The notes under the pieces: model-generated
The model's input: the letters and a program-made list of their open reading frames with translations, nothing else
The model's database searches: none
What the model was told of the DNA's origin: nothing
Shown: piece by piece, positions 1 to 9,274 of the stretch
How the letters are laid out: the number at the start of each line of letters is the position of its first letter
How positions within the stretch are numbered: position 1 is the first letter of the stretch
Origin: Gracilibacillus timonensis
GTDB taxonomy: Bacteria; Bacillota; Bacilli; Bacillales; Amphibacillaceae
Assembly (NCBI RefSeq): GCF_900086715.1
Contig: NZ_FLKH01000011.1
Coordinates: 620,001-684,000 of the forward strand
Length of the DNA stretch: 64,000 nt
Direction: 5' to 3'
Position numbers and translations under genes: made by a program

Positions 1-2
1 CT

Positions 3-335
3 ATTTCCGTCAATATAGACCCAGATATTCTAATTATTGATGAGGCTCTTTCAGTTGGGGACCGTGCCTTCGCTGAGAAAAGTTTAAACAAGATGATGGA
101 ATTTAAAGAGCGAGGAAAAACGATGATTTTTGTCAGCCACTCTCTAGGACAAATGCGTAAATTCTGTGAGAAGATTCTCTGGCTGGAGTTCGGAACGGTC
201 CGGGAACACGGTCCGGTTAATGAAGTGATCGAACACTATGAGAAATATTTAACCGATTGGAAGAAGTTGAGTAAGAAAGAGAAAGATGCGCACAAGCAGA
301 AGGTCATCTCTGACAATGCCGTTGAAAACGTCTAG
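3..335 (+). CDS. tagH: Teichoic acid export ABC transporter ATPase TagH, C-terminal part
   Basis: The reading frame is open from the window edge and shows the second half of an ABC ATPase: a Walker B segment ([13 protein letters not shown], 12 residues from the edge), then the H-loop histidine in [10 protein letters not shown]. The wording SVGD and the tail pattern [21 protein letters not shown] are typical of the TagH/RfbE/Wzt group that powers export of lipid-linked teichoic acid or O-antigen across the membrane with a TagG permease. The gene ends about 70 residues after the H-loop, so it lacks the long extracytoplasmic extension of Bacillus subtilis TagH. It is followed 19 bases later by galU, and tagA and a glycerophosphotransferase follow, which supports teichoic acid over another polymer. 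The N-terminus lies outside the window. Confidence 0.85.
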   Translation: MSVNIDPDILIIDEALSVGDRAFAEKSLNKMMEFKERGKTMIFVSHSLGQMRKFCEKILWLEFGTVREHGPVNEVIEHYEKYLTDWKKLSKKEKDAHKQKVISDNAVENV

Positions 336-354
336 AAAGGGAGTAGGAGACCAT

Positions 355-1230
355 ATGAAAATTAAAAAGGCAATTATACCAGCAGCCGGTCTAGGTACTA
401 GGTTTTTACCAGCGACCAAGGCAATGCCGAAAGAAATGCTTCCGATTGTCGATCGCCCGACAATTGAATATATCGTCAAAGAAGCCGTTGATTCAGGCAT
501 TGAAGATATTATTATTGTGACCGGAAAAGGGAAACGTGCGATTGAAGATCATTTTGACTATTCGTTTGAATTAGAGGAAAACCTGAAACGCAAAGGAAAA
601 TATGATCTGCTAGACGAAATTCATAAATCATCAAATGTGGATATCCATTATATTAGACAGAAAGAGGCAAAAGGGTTAGGGCATGCCATTTGGTCGGCTC
701 GGAAATTTATTGGTAATGAACCATTCGCCGTGCTGTTAGGTGATGATATCATTAAGAATGAAACACCTTGCCTCAGACAATTGATGGATCGTTTTGATGA
801 AGTGGAGCAGTCAGTCATTGGTGTGCAGCAGGTTCCAGAGTCTGAAACGCATCGCTATGGTGTAATCTCTCCATTAACAGAGGAGAATAAATTATATCAA
901 GTAGAACGTTTTGTTGAGAAACCACCACAAGGTACAGCACCTTCTAACCTGGCTATTATCGGAAGATATTTATTAACTCCGCAAATCTTTGACTTTCTGG
1001 CAGAACAGCAAATCGGTGCGGGTGGGGAAATCCAGTTAACCGATGCCATCGAGAAATTAAACAAAGTCCAAAAGGTATATGCCTACGAATTTGAAGGAAA
1101 ACGATATGATGTAGGAGAAAAATTCGATTTTATTAAAACCACGGTCGAATTTGCCTTACAAAGAGACGACTTACGAGATCAGTTAATGGATTATTTAGTA
1201 GAACTTCATCAAAAAGATTATCGCCTTTAA
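355..1230 (+). CDS. galU: UTP-glucose-1-phosphate uridylyltransferase, copy 1
   Basis: A 291-residue GalU/GtaB enzyme, making UDP-glucose from UTP and glucose-1-phosphate in the cytoplasm. The nucleotide-binding start ([20 protein letters not shown], residues 6-25), VLLGDDI and the [12 protein letters not shown] segment are all present. The ATG at 355 was chosen because it has a GGGAG/AGGAG site just upstream and gives the usual family start [12 protein letters not shown]; the frame is open further upstream but overlaps tagH. It lies between tagH and tagA, so its UDP-glucose probably serves teichoic acid glucosylation or glycolipid anchors. A second, closely similar copy sits at 26268-27152 inside the capsule operon. 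Confidence 0.95.
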   Translation: MKIKKAIIPAAGLGTRFLPATKAMPKEMLPIVDRPTIEYIVKEAVDSGIEDIIIVTGKGKRAIEDHFDYSFELEENLKRKGKYDLLDEIHKSSNVDIHYIRQKEAKGLGHAIWSARKFIGNEPFAVLLGDDIIKNETPCLRQLMDRFDEVEQSVIGVQQVPESETHRYGVISPLTEENKLYQVERFVEKPPQGTAPSNLAIIGRYLLTPQIFDFLAEQQIGAGGEIQLTDAIEKLNKVQKVYAYEFEGKRYDVGEKFDFIKTTVEFALQRDDLRDQLMDYLVELHQKDYRL

Positions 1231-1275
1231 GGCAAGGAGGTGCTGACCAGCCAGCACCATATTGGAGAGGTTACC

Positions 1276-1998
1276 GTGAAAGATACAGTAAAAATTATGG
1301 GGATTGACTTCCTAAATACAAATAAAAAAGCCTTGCTCGAGGAAATAATAACAAGGACCGAGCAAGGCAAGAAGTCGTTTATTGTCACGGCTAATCCGGA
1401 AATCGTGATGCTTGCACGGGAAAATAAGGCATATAGAACGGCTATTCAAAAATCAAATTATATGATAGCGGATGGAACGGGAGTAGTGTTAGCTTCCAAG
1501 TTACAGAAGGAGCCGTTGGAAGAACGCATTCCCGGTTTTGAAGTAATGACAGATTTGATTGATTATGCAGCAGGCCATCAATTAAGCTGTTATTTTCTTG
1601 GAGCAAGTAAAGATGTGAACGATAGAATGATAGATAAATTAAAAGAGTTACATCCCGAATTACGGATTGCTGGTCATCATCATGGCTTCTTCGATCTGGA
1701 TGATCAGGAAATCGTAGCAGATGTCATCCAATCAAAAGCAGATTTTGTCTTTGTTGCTTTAGGTGTACCCAGACAGGAGTTTTGGATTACTAAGTATCTA
1801 TCATTGTTCGATAAAGGCACGTTTATTGGCATTGGCGGTAGCTTTGATATTATAGCAGGTGAAGTGAAGCGGGCCCCTGATATTTGGATTAAACTAAACT
1901 TAGAGTGGCTTTATCGTCTTATTAAGCAGCCATTCCGCTGGAAGAGAATGTTGAAGGTGTTTGAGTTTATTTTGCGGATCATGAGCAAAAGGTATTGA
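1276..1998 (+). CDS. tagA: WecG/TagA/CpsF family N-acetylmannosaminyltransferase
   Basis: A 240-residue GT26 enzyme. In teichoic acid synthesis TagA transfers N-acetylmannosamine from UDP-ManNAc to the lipid-linked GlcNAc made by TagO, completing the disaccharide of the linkage unit at the inner membrane face. Visible signatures are VTANPEIVMLA, the acidic ADGTGVV motif that carries the catalytic aspartate, GVPRQEFWI, and the basic C-terminal helix that helps membrane docking (LIKQPFRWKRMLKVFEFILR). The GTG at 1276 is preferred over an upstream GTG at 1240 because GGAGAGG lies five bases before it, whereas the upstream codon overlaps its own putative ribosome site. Its substrate would come from mnaA at 5087-6187. 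Confidence 0.92.
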   Translation: MKDTVKIMGIDFLNTNKKALLEEIITRTEQGKKSFIVTANPEIVMLARENKAYRTAIQKSNYMIADGTGVVLASKLQKEPLEERIPGFEVMTDLIDYAAGHQLSCYFLGASKDVNDRMIDKLKELHPELRIAGHHHGFFDLDDQEIVADVIQSKADFVFVALGVPRQEFWITKYLSLFDKGTFIGIGGSFDIIAGEVKRAPDIWIKLNLEWLYRLIKQPFRWKRMLKVFEFILRIMSKRY

Positions 1999-2135
1999 TC
2001 TGTACGTTGTAGTCTAATTTGTTTATATACTTAGCTGTAAAAAGCTTTTTCGCACTGTATTTAAAACGCTAGAGGCATTTGAAGAGAAAAATATTTACTA
2101 GCATAGTTCAAGAGATATACAAAATTACTTTTAAT

Positions 2136-2164
2136 TTGAGATATTTTAAGTTAAACTATATAAT
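2136..2164 (+). promoter_or_regulatory. Sigma-A type promoter, TTGAGA-17-TATAAT
   Basis: TTGAGA at 2136-2141 and a perfect TATAAT at 2159-2164 are separated by 17 bases. It points toward the gene starting at 2526 and implies a leader RNA of roughly 350 bases. Confidence 0.6.
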
Positions 2165-2318
2165 ATAAAGACTTTTAACATAATTCAGTAAAGTGGACCT
2201 AATTCTCACTAAGTCCTTCTAACCTCTTGCTTTGCCTTATTAATTATCCAATAGTACTGGTTACTAAGCCATGTATGAATCAAATGTTTCATCAATAATT
2301 GGATATGAATGTTAGTAA

Positions 2319-2352
2319 GTCATTTTATCTAAAAACATTTAGATAAAATGAC
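2319..2352. repeat. Perfect 15-bp inverted repeat with 4-base loop
   Basis: The arm GTCATTTTATCTAAA (2319-2333) is followed by a four-base loop and its exact reverse complement (2338-2352). It lies inside the presumed leader of the gene at 2526. There is no run of T after either arm, so it is not a standard intrinsic terminator; RNA stabiliser, protein-binding site or insertion remnant are possible. Confidence 0.6.
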
Positions 2353-2525
2353 ATTATCCAAATAATGAAAGCGTATACATATAATAACCTACAATGTCGC
2401 CGGTATTATGAGAACAACAAGTCTTTTACACACACAAGCCTCCCATCCAATGCTGTTTCATGAAACCGCATCATCTAAATAGAAAATCATTTCTGAGTAG
2501 CAAATAAAAAAGAGAGGGGCGTCGC

Positions 2526-4853
2526 ATGTTATTTAGTATTGTCATACCATTCAAAGAAACTAATATAGAATACACGAAAAATTGTATAGAAAGCTTAGAA
2601 GAACAGTACATGAAAGATTTTGAAGTATTATTCGTCTATCAAGATCCCACTCAAATAAACTACTTGTTTGAAGGGGTGACTTTCAATTATCGTTTAATCC
2701 AAATGGAGGAAACTTCGAATGTGAGCATATTTAGAAATAAAGGATTATCCGAGGTGAGAGGGGAGTACGTACTATTTCTAGACTCTGATGATTTTTTGCA
2801 TCCTAATGCTTTGGTATATGCGAAAAAGGTAATTGATAGTGAGTATGCAGAAGTCATCAGACTAAAAATTAAAGGAACGCGTTTTGACAAAAGAACTACT
2901 TTAAATAATAATAATCAAGCATTTTATAAAGATGATACATCCGCTCAATTAACTAAAATTTTTGATAAGTTAGAGATTAATGTCACAAATGAACAGCAAA
3001 CCGCACTTATAAATGAATTATTCGAAGAAAATATATTAAATGCTAACTGTAATGTAAAAACACAAAATAAATTTTTGAAAACCATTAATCGATCACTAAA
3101 GGTACACGGCTTTATTTTTAAACGTCAAATTTTAATGGATCATCAACTGCTTTTTGATGAATCACTTGATCTTTATGGAGAAGTACCATTTTTAATACAA
3201 ATTTATAATAAAGTACTATCGATTCAGGAAACGACAGTCGGCTTGTATTATAAATTAATACATAGTGACTCGGTTAATTATCCTTCTTTGTCACAAGAGG
3301 TCCGTGAAGAGCGGTTTTTTCAATTCTACAGAGCTCTAAGAAATGGATTGATGGAAGTAGATAATTTATCTGTTGCCAGGCAAGTAAAGCGAAAAGCCAT
3401 TAATTATTATCTGTATAAGATAGCCAAAAGTGATTATTTTTCTGCTGGTTTTAACGAAAACATGCCAATGTATCAAGAATTACAAGAGATTTTAAATATT
3501 GATTCAGAATTTATTAATTTAGTAGCAAGGCATCGTTTAGAAATATCAACTATCAAGCGCGGCAAGTTTAGGATAGCTTACTTCTTTAGTAAAAGCAGGG
3601 TAAAGCTTTATGAATTAACCCGTTATCTGAAACCGAAAAACAAAAATTTAAGACGAAAGATAGTACAACAATATATATTCACAAAGTTACCTGCGATTTC
3701 TTTATTCTCCAACTCAAAGAAAACGGTAGTATTTGAGAGCTTTCATGGGAAACAATATAGCGACAATCCTCGGGCCATTTATGAATATATGAAAGAAAAT
3801 TATCCTTCTTATCAACTATATTGGAGTGCAGATAAACAATCACTTTCCGTTTTTGAAAAACATCAACTGCAGACACTAACTCGGTTTTCCTGGAAGTGGT
3901 TGTGGACGATGTCACGGGCCGATTATTGGGTGATTAACAGTCGTCTTCCTAACTGGATGACAAAATCCGCGAAAACTAAGTACTTGCAAACATGGCATGG
4001 AACACCTTTGAAGAAACTAGGATTGGATTTGGATGATGTTCATATGCCTGGGACTAACCCGGAACAATATAAGTACAATTTTAAACAAGAGGCCTTGAAG
4101 TGGGATTATTTGGTCGCTCCTAACCGTTACTCTAGTAACATTTTTACACGAGCATTTGGTTTTGAGGGAAAGGTCTTAGAGACGGGATATCCAAGGAACG
4201 ACTTTATCGTAAATCACCAAAAGGATCACGAAACAATCGATCAGATAAAACAGAAGTTAACAATTGCTCCCGAGAAAAAAGTTATCCTTTATGCACCAAC
4301 ATGGAGGGATAATCAGTATTTTGGCAAGGGAAGATATAAATATCAAGCGGAACTGGATCTACACATGCTTCAGCAAGAATTGGGAGAAGACTATGTCGTT
4401 ATTTTACGCATGCATTATCTGGTAGCTGATCACATCGATTTAACAGGTTTGGATAACTTCGTAGTGGATGGTTCCACGTACGAGGATATTCGCGAGTTAT
4501 ATCTCATTTCTGATATTCTGATCACGGATTATTCGTCTGTTTTCTTTGATTATGCCAATCTCAAACGACCGATTATCTTCTTTGTCTATGATTTGGAAGA
4601 GTACCGAGATACACTAAGAGGCTTTTATTTCGATTTCGAACAAGACGCACCAGGGCCTTTGGTGAAGACGAACCAGCAAGTGCTGGCAGAGGTCAAAAAA
4701 CTGGAACAGAATGTTTTTGAACCCTCAGGAACAGAACTGGCATTTTATCAAAGGTTTTGTTATTTAGAAGAAGGGAAAGCCTCAGAGAAAGTGATTGAGG
4801 ATGTATTTCATAGCTCTGAGACATTTCGAGTGGAGGAGGACGTATTAGAATAG
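2526..4853 (+). CDS. GT2 glycosyltransferase fused to CDP-glycerol glycerophosphotransferase (TagF/TarF-like)
   Basis: A 775-residue two-domain membrane-associated enzyme. Residues 1 to about 260 form a family 2 glycosyltransferase (SIVIPFKETN, IFRNKGLSEVRGEYVLFLDSDDF with the metal-binding DSDD). Residues from about 400 form a Glyphos_transf domain: LQTWHGTPLKKLG, VAPNRYSS, GYPRNDF, ILYAPTWRDN and ITDYSSVFFDYA, the last two holding the His/Asp/Ser-type active-site segments known from TagF. The second domain would add glycerol phosphate units from CDP-glycerol to teichoic acid; the first probably adds a sugar. The ATG has an AGAGAGGGG site. It has its own promoter 360 bases upstream, so it is a separate transcription unit from tagA. 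Whether it is polymerase or primase cannot be told from sequence alone. Confidence 0.88.
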   Translation: MLFSIVIPFKETNIEYTKNCIESLEEQYMKDFEVLFVYQDPTQINYLFEGVTFNYRLIQMEETSNVSIFRNKGLSEVRGEYVLFLDSDDFLHPNALVYAKKVIDSEYAEVIRLKIKGTRFDKRTTLNNNNQAFYKDDTSAQLTKIFDKLEINVTNEQQTALINELFEENILNANCNVKTQNKFLKTINRSLKVHGFIFKRQILMDHQLLFDESLDLYGEVPFLIQIYNKVLSIQETTVGLYYKLIHSDSVNYPSLSQEVREERFFQFYRALRNGLMEVDNLSVARQVKRKAINYYLYKIAKSDYFSAGFNENMPMYQELQEILNIDSEFINLVARHRLEISTIKRGKFRIAYFFSKSRVKLYELTRYLKPKNKNLRRKIVQQYIFTKLPAISLFSNSKKTVVFESFHGKQYSDNPRAIYEYMKENYPSYQLYWSADKQSLSVFEKHQLQTLTRFSWKWLWTMSRADYWVINSRLPNWMTKSAKTKYLQTWHGTPLKKLGLDLDDVHMPGTNPEQYKYNFKQEALKWDYLVAPNRYSSNIFTRAFGFEGKVLETGYPRNDFIVNHQKDHETIDQIKQKLTIAPEKKVILYAPTWRDNQYFGKGRYKYQAELDLHMLQQELGEDYVVILRMHYLVADHIDLTGLDNFVVDGSTYEDIRELYLISDILITDYSSVFFDYANLKRPIIFFVYDLEEYRDTLRGFYFDFEQDAPGPLVKTNQQVLAEVKKLEQNVFEPSGTELAFYQRFCYLEEGKASEKVIEDVFHSSETFRVEEDVLE

Positions 4854-4910
4854 CCTTACCTTAGCAAAGAAACAATTGCGTCGAAAGGGAATATGATAAG
4901 GTCATAAGGA

Positions 4911-4943
4911 AACCCCTGCCATTAAAAGATATGGCAAGGGGTT
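4911..4943. terminator. Hairpin between convergent genes
   Basis: AACCCCTGCCAT and ATGGCAAGGGGTT form a 12-bp stem with one bulged base around an eight-base loop, between two genes that run toward each other (ending at 4853 and 5087). There is a weak T-run on either side; it could serve both directions. Confidence 0.55.
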
Positions 4944-5086
4944 TAGCCTGGCTAAAATACATGAACTATTTTGATTTTATCTGAAATTTTTTGAATGCAG
5001 CTCTATTTCAAGATCTTATGCACAAAATCAGCAAAGACGACATCACTTTGTCGACAGGATACTCACAAACAAACAACTAACAGGAA

Positions 5087-6187
5087 CTACTCTGCATCAT
5101 CTTCCAATATATCCGCAATCCGTTTACTTGCAAAGCCGTCTCCGTAGGGATTGCTGGCTTTACTCATTGCCTGATAAGCGACAGGGTCTTCGAGTAGTTG
5201 TTTGAAGTGGCGATAAATATTCTCTTCCTCTGTTCCTGTTAATTTTAATGTACCAGCTTCTACCCCTTCAGGACGTTCGGTAGTATTGCGCATAACCAAT
5301 ACCGGTTTACCCAAGCTAGGGGCCTCTTCCTGGATACCGCCACTATCCGTCAGTATCAAATAGGATTGATAGAGGAAGTTATGGAAGTCGATCACCTCTA
5401 ATGGTTCAATAAGGCGGATGCGTTCGTCTTCGCCCAAAATGTCATAGGCTGCTTCACGTACCACCGGGTTTTTGTGGATTGGATAGATCGCCTTAATATC
5501 AGGGTGTTCATCAAGGATGCGTTTAATCGCTCGAAACATATTTCGCATAGGCTGACCTAGATTTTCACGACGGTGTGCTGTGATCATAATTAAACGGCTA
5601 TCCGCTGCCCAGGTCAATTGTTCGTGGCTATAATCGTCACGAACGGTAGTGTGCAGCGCATCGATTGCCGTGTTGCCTGTAATAAAGATGGAAGCAGGGT
5701 CTTTCCCTTCTTTTAATAAATGCTGCTGTGCTAATTCCGTAGGAGCAAAATGGTACTGTGCAATAATACCGACAGCCTGGCGATTGAATTCCTCTGGGTA
5801 AGGGGAATAGATGTCATAAGTGCGTAAACCAGCTTCGACATGGCCGACAGGTATCTGCAAATAGTAACAGGCTAGGGAGGTGACAAAGGTTGTCGAGGTA
5901 TCGCCATGTACCAGTACCACATCTGGTTTTGCCTCATCCATCACTTGTTTCATCTTTTCTAAAATGCGAATCGTTACATCAAATAACGTCTGTTTATCCT
6001 TCATAATGGAGAGGTCATAATCGGGCTCAATCTGAAACACGTCGAGTACTTGGGCAAGCATTTCCTTATGTTGACCAGTAACACAGACAATAGTTTCTAA
6101 TTTTTTACGTGTTTTTAACTCATTGACGAGGGGACACATTTTAATCGCTTCTGGTCTTGTCCCAAAGACAACCATCACTTTTTTCAT
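5087..6187 (-). CDS. mnaA: UDP-N-acetylglucosamine 2-epimerase (non-hydrolysing)
   Basis: A 366-residue cytoplasmic enzyme that interconverts UDP-GlcNAc and UDP-ManNAc, the donor for TagA. Signatures in order: FGTRPEAIKM near the start, VTGQHKEML, VLVHGDTSTTF, VEAGLRTYDIYSPYPEEFNR and the UDP-binding LTDSGGIQEEAP near residue 285. Length is the family norm. The ATG at 6187 matches the usual MKKVMVVFGTRPEA start; a GTG three codons upstream (6196) is an alternative, as neither has a strong ribosome site. It stands alone on the minus strand, convergent with the glycerophosphotransferase gene and downstream of two LCP genes that share its orientation. Confidence 0.95.
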   Translation of the reverse strand: MKKVMVVFGTRPEAIKMCPLVNELKTRKKLETIVCVTGQHKEMLAQVLDVFQIEPDYDLSIMKDKQTLFDVTIRILEKMKQVMDEAKPDVVLVHGDTSTTFVTSLACYYLQIPVGHVEAGLRTYDIYSPYPEEFNRQAVGIIAQYHFAPTELAQQHLLKEGKDPASIFITGNTAIDALHTTVRDDYSHEQLTWAADSRLIMITAHRRENLGQPMRNMFRAIKRILDEHPDIKAIYPIHKNPVVREAAYDILGEDERIRLIEPLEVIDFHNFLYQSYLILTDSGGIQEEAPSLGKPVLVMRNTTERPEGVEAGTLKLTGTEEENIYRHFKQLLEDPVAYQAMSKASNPYGDGFASKRIADILEDDAE

Positions 6188-6303
6188 GACTGACACCGTC
6201 CATTCTGATTGGAATATTGTCCATATAAGAAAATTGTACCTTTGAGAAAAGGGTAAAGCAAGAACAAAAGTAAAACACTCGAACAGCCATATAGGGGAGA
6301 AAA

Positions 6304-6346
6304 GCGGAGACCATCCATAAGAACAAATTTTACAGACAGTCTCCGC
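6304..6346 (-). terminator. Hairpin between LCP gene and mnaA
   Basis: GCGGAGAC at 6304-6311 pairs with GTCTCCGC at 6339-6346 over a 27-base loop. It lies just after the LCP gene in the reading direction. No T-run follows, so termination is a weak call. Confidence 0.3.
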
Positions 6347-6385
6347 GACAATCAGATGCCTATGTTGAAGTTTTTGATGGATTCT

Positions 6386-7387
6386 TTATATTTCCAAATT
6401 ATCTTTGATTTCATCAATGGTTTCACTTAGTTGCTGTTCATCCGGAATAAAATACCATACGCCATTGACTCTTTGATCTTCTCCAGGGACATTTAATTTC
6501 TCTACTTTTGAAGAATCCATATCGGAATAAGCTCGCTGAAGATTATAGATCTCCGTAGCATTAAGGCTAGTCATGACATTCTCACCGATCACATCACTAA
6601 TTTCATTTGCCTTAAACAAAGTTGAAGCCGATAGTATTTCCTGCATGGACGCTTGAATAAACTGTACCTGTCTTTCTTCTCTGGAATAGATATTATTCAC
6701 TTCACGTTTACGCATGCGCACAAATGCCAATGCCTCTTCACCGTCTAACTCCTGAACCCCTTCTGTAAAGTCAATTCTTTCGTTGTTGAAGATATTATCT
6801 TCCCAAAAGCCTTCTTTGACATCAATTTCTACTCCGCCTAATACATCGACAATATCGCGGAAACCTGTAAAATTAACAGTGACATATTCATCAATGGGAA
6901 CATCCAAAAATTCTTCCACCTTACTCACTGTCAACTCTGTTGCCCCGTATCCCGATAGTGATCCATAGTTATAAGCGCCATTTATCTTGTGCGTGCCTGC
7001 ATAGCTTCCTGCTTCTTCTGCGGTATAATCTACTCTTGTATCACGCGGGATAAGGGTGGTTGTTAGTTGCTCAGTCTTTGGATTTAAAGTTACCAAGATC
7101 ATCGTATCTGTTCGACCACCTTCTCCGTTCGTAGCATAATCCTCCAACCCAAGCAATAGTACCGATATAGGGTCATCACTAATCGTTACGCCCTCTTCTC
7201 GAAATGGGGATTTGTCATCTGGTCTTTCTAACTCATGGTAAGAACTATCAAAGGCGTCGGCTGATTGTTTAACAATATAAGCAACACCTGCTAAAAGGAC
7301 TAGTACGATAAATAACAGGGAGTATAGAATAATACGTTTTTTCTTACTTTTCTGCTTTTTTTCTAATCGGGAACGAATGGTTAACAC
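6386..7387 (-). CDS. LytR-CpsA-Psr family wall polymer ligase
   Basis: A 333-residue single-pass membrane protein of the LCP family, which moves lipid-linked teichoic acid or capsule to peptidoglycan on the outer membrane face. A basic cytoplasmic start (LEKKQKSKKKR) precedes one membrane helix at about residues 19-40. The LCP domain then shows SVLLLGLEDY, GGRTDTMILVTLNPK, IPRDTRVDY, the KINGAYNYG segment and LDGEEALAFVRMRKR with the conserved arginines. The GTG start at 7387 has a modest AAGG site. A second LCP gene lies immediately upstream on the same strand, so paralogous ligases are encoded side by side, as in other Bacillaceae. Confidence 0.9.
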   Translation of the reverse strand: MLTIRSRLEKKQKSKKKRIILYSLLFIVLVLLAGVAYIVKQSADAFDSSYHELERPDDKSPFREEGVTISDDPISVLLLGLEDYATNGEGGRTDTMILVTLNPKTEQLTTTLIPRDTRVDYTAEEAGSYAGTHKINGAYNYGSLSGYGATELTVSKVEEFLDVPIDEYVTVNFTGFRDIVDVLGGVEIDVKEGFWEDNIFNNERIDFTEGVQELDGEEALAFVRMRKREVNNIYSREERQVQFIQASMQEILSASTLFKANEISDVIGENVMTSLNATEIYNLQRAYSDMDSSKVEKLNVPGEDQRVNGVWYFIPDEQQLSETIDEIKDNLEI

Positions 7388-7475
7388 CTACCTTGCATTT
7401 TAATCTTGTTGCTTTGTTTCAAAACTATGTAATTGTTGTCATTACCTTAATAAAGAGGAGGGCAACCGCAAAAAA

Positions 7476-7500
7476 GAAGCACAAAACCGATCTGTGCTTC
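7476..7500. terminator. Bidirectional intrinsic terminator
   Basis: GAAGCACA (7476-7483) pairs with TGTGCTTC (7493-7500). The minus strand reads into a T-run after the stem, matching the end of the gene at 7510; the plus strand also has TTTTT after it. Confidence 0.75.
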
Positions 7501-7509
7501 TTTTTAAAT

Positions 7510-8670
7510 TTAATAAGCTGAATTCCTATCCTCTTCCGGGGTCCAAGTCTCACTTTGTCCATTTTCTTCAGGGTTGGTTTCCCAAGAATCTTCTTCTGTT
7601 ACATCCGATTCTGATTCGCCTTGTTCTTCCTGCGTTGGCTCATCTGTGTTGCTTTCCTCACTACTGTCAGAGGAGGATAAACCTAATTGTTCTTTCAGCA
7701 TTTGTTGTTTCTCTTCTAAGTCGGTTGGGTCAATATCATAATAATAAGCCTCTCCCCAGCGGTCCACTCCTGCTAGGTTATGCGATTCGAGATCTAAATT
7801 CCCGGTCGATCCATAAGAGATAAAGCTTTTTAGTTCATCGAATGACATGTTTGTACTCATATTGTCACCAACGGCTGTCATTAAGTCATCTACTTTTAAG
7901 ACAGAGTTAAAGGATACTGCCTTATTTACAATCGCCTTAATGATTTCTTGCTGTCTTTTACCACGCTCAATATCATTGTCTTGTTTTCTGGTTCGGGCAA
8001 GTGCCAATGCTTCTTCGCCATCCAGTGTTTGTTCACCAGGCATAAGGTGAATCGCGCCTGCCTGATCATCGGAATCCTGTTCGGTCATTTCATAAGGAAC
8101 TTCTACATCGATACCATTCAATGTATCGACGACATCAACAAAAGCGTCAAAGTTCACTTTCACAAAATAATCGACCGGAATATCAAATAGGTTCTCGACG
8201 GTTTGAATGCTTGCTTGAGGACCTCCTAAGGCATGTGCGTGATTAATCTTTGTTTCATAACCGCCCTTATAGCCATCTTCTGTCGCTATCTCAGGGACAA
8301 ACACATAAGAATCACGCGGGATACTTAACAGGTCGACACTATTCTCATCCTTGTTTAATGTGGCAAGGATCAGGGCATCAGAGCGTCCGTTGGTGTCGGT
8401 GCCTCGTTTCTCGCTTTCATCCACACCGATAAAAAGAATCGAAACATCATCCACATTGGGGTCTACTCGCTCTTCACGTAGATCCGATTTTTCTCGGCCA
8501 TCATCTTCATAAGAAGAATCCATAATTTCTTCGGCTTGATTAATAATCTGCATGGCATAAATACCGATCCCTACCGCAATCACTAGTAAAGGGATTAAAA
8601 TAAGGGCCCATTTATTTCTTTTTTTCGTTTTTCGTCTTACCACTCTTGACTTCTTGTTTTTATTTTTCAT
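7510..8670 (-). CDS. LytR-CpsA-Psr family wall polymer ligase with acidic C-terminal tail
   Basis: A 386-residue LCP protein anchored by one membrane helix (about residues 22-42) after a very basic start. Domain signatures: VSILFIGVDESE, GRSDALILATLN, SIPRDSYVF, KINHAHALGG, VDYFVKVNFDAF and LDGEEALALARTRKQDNDI. From about residue 325 it carries a low-complexity tail rich in Glu, Ser and Asp, unusual in length, which may face the wall. It would transfer an undecaprenyl-linked anionic polymer or capsule to peptidoglycan. The start has AAGGGAG nearby. A palindrome upstream (8717-8728) could be an operator. Related to the LCP gene at 6386-7387 but not a recent duplicate. Confidence 0.9.
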   Translation of the reverse strand: MKNKNKKSRVVRRKTKKRNKWALILIPLLVIAVGIGIYAMQIINQAEEIMDSSYEDDGREKSDLREERVDPNVDDVSILFIGVDESEKRGTDTNGRSDALILATLNKDENSVDLLSIPRDSYVFVPEIATEDGYKGGYETKINHAHALGGPQASIQTVENLFDIPVDYFVKVNFDAFVDVVDTLNGIDVEVPYEMTEQDSDDQAGAIHLMPGEQTLDGEEALALARTRKQDNDIERGKRQQEIIKAIVNKAVSFNSVLKVDDLMTAVGDNMSTNMSFDELKSFISYGSTGNLDLESHNLAGVDRWGEAYYYDIDPTDLEEKQQMLKEQLGLSSSDSSEESNTDEPTQEEQGESESDVTEEDSWETNPEENGQSETWTPEEDRNSAY

Positions 8671-8716
8671 TGTATGAGATCTCCCTTGATTGTTAAGTCA
8701 TCATTATTATATGTGC

Positions 8717-8728
8717 ATGATCGATCAT
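8717..8728. promoter_or_regulatory. 12-bp palindrome upstream of LCP gene
   Basis: ATGATCGATCAT is a perfect palindrome lying next to a TATAAT-like box on the minus strand (in ATATAATAATGATG), about 50 bases before the LCP start at 8670. Operator role is inference. Confidence 0.3.
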
Positions 8729-8933
8729 TTATAAAAAACATCAACCTTCATTGTACAATGGATAGGGTAAATAGTCACTAGTCATTCCATGTCAAATAGA
8801 TTAAATTTTTGTTACACTCGTTCAAAAACCTTCACAACAGATACTTGTTCTATCATCTTACTGTAAAATCGATCAAAACACAAGAATTTAAAGCCGTTTC
8901 ACCCCTGCTAGGGCTTGATACAACGCGCTACCG

Positions 8934-9074
8934 CTATCCTGAAAAATCAATAGAAGCATCCAGTTGGAGCAGCTGCTCTTCTGATAATTGATACGTTGAT
9001 AAGGTATAGCCATAATCGTTCGTTATGATGTTCAAGGTTTTTAATCCGTTTGCTTCTATTTTTATAAATTCCAA
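8934..9074 (-). CDS. Possible small protein with a disrupted start
   Basis: A protein-like 46-residue frame (LEFIKIEANGLKTLN..., ending LQLDASIDFSG) is open on the minus strand back to 9098. A very good ribosome site (GGAAGGAGGAG, about 9107-9117) lies exactly where a start near 9100 would be expected, but the TTG there is one base out of frame with the body and stops after five codons. A one-base indel near 9100 would join them. It may therefore be a decayed or mis-sequenced small gene; the only in-frame start left is the TTG at 9074 without a ribosome site. Function unknown. The rest of 8671-9274 holds no other gene that I can support. Confidence 0.3.
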   Translation of the reverse strand: MEFIKIEANGLKTLNIITNDYGYTLSTYQLSEEQLLQLDASIDFSG

Positions 9075-9222
9075 TACTATAACACTATATTGCTCGTATC
9101 AATCGACTCCTCCTTCCTAAAAAAGCTGTTACTGTAATGGACGATAAAAAGCGTAAAAAGTTACAGTTCACATTCTTTTTTTATAAAATGCTAGACAGTG
9201 CTGTATTCTTCCACAACACTCG

Positions 9223-9231
9223 TGCTATAAT
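9223..9231 (+). promoter_or_regulatory. Extended -10 promoter element for tagO
   Basis: TGCTATAAT is a complete extended -10 box, 44 bases before the tagO start. No clear -35 box is seen at 17 bases, which is usual for extended -10 promoters. Confidence 0.5.
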
Positions 9232-9274
9232 GAGGCAAAGCGAGAAACGGTAACTAAAACAAGTAGGTGTGTGT

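Larger units (their letters stand above)
1999..2525. other. Long intergenic leader region before the glycerophosphotransferase gene
   Basis: No convincing gene is visible in this 527-base AT-rich stretch. It holds a good sigma-A promoter (2136-2164) and a perfect 15-bp hairpin (2319-2352), both listed separately, so about 360 bases may form the untranslated leader of the gene at 2526. No known riboswitch class was recognised. Confidence 0.6.
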
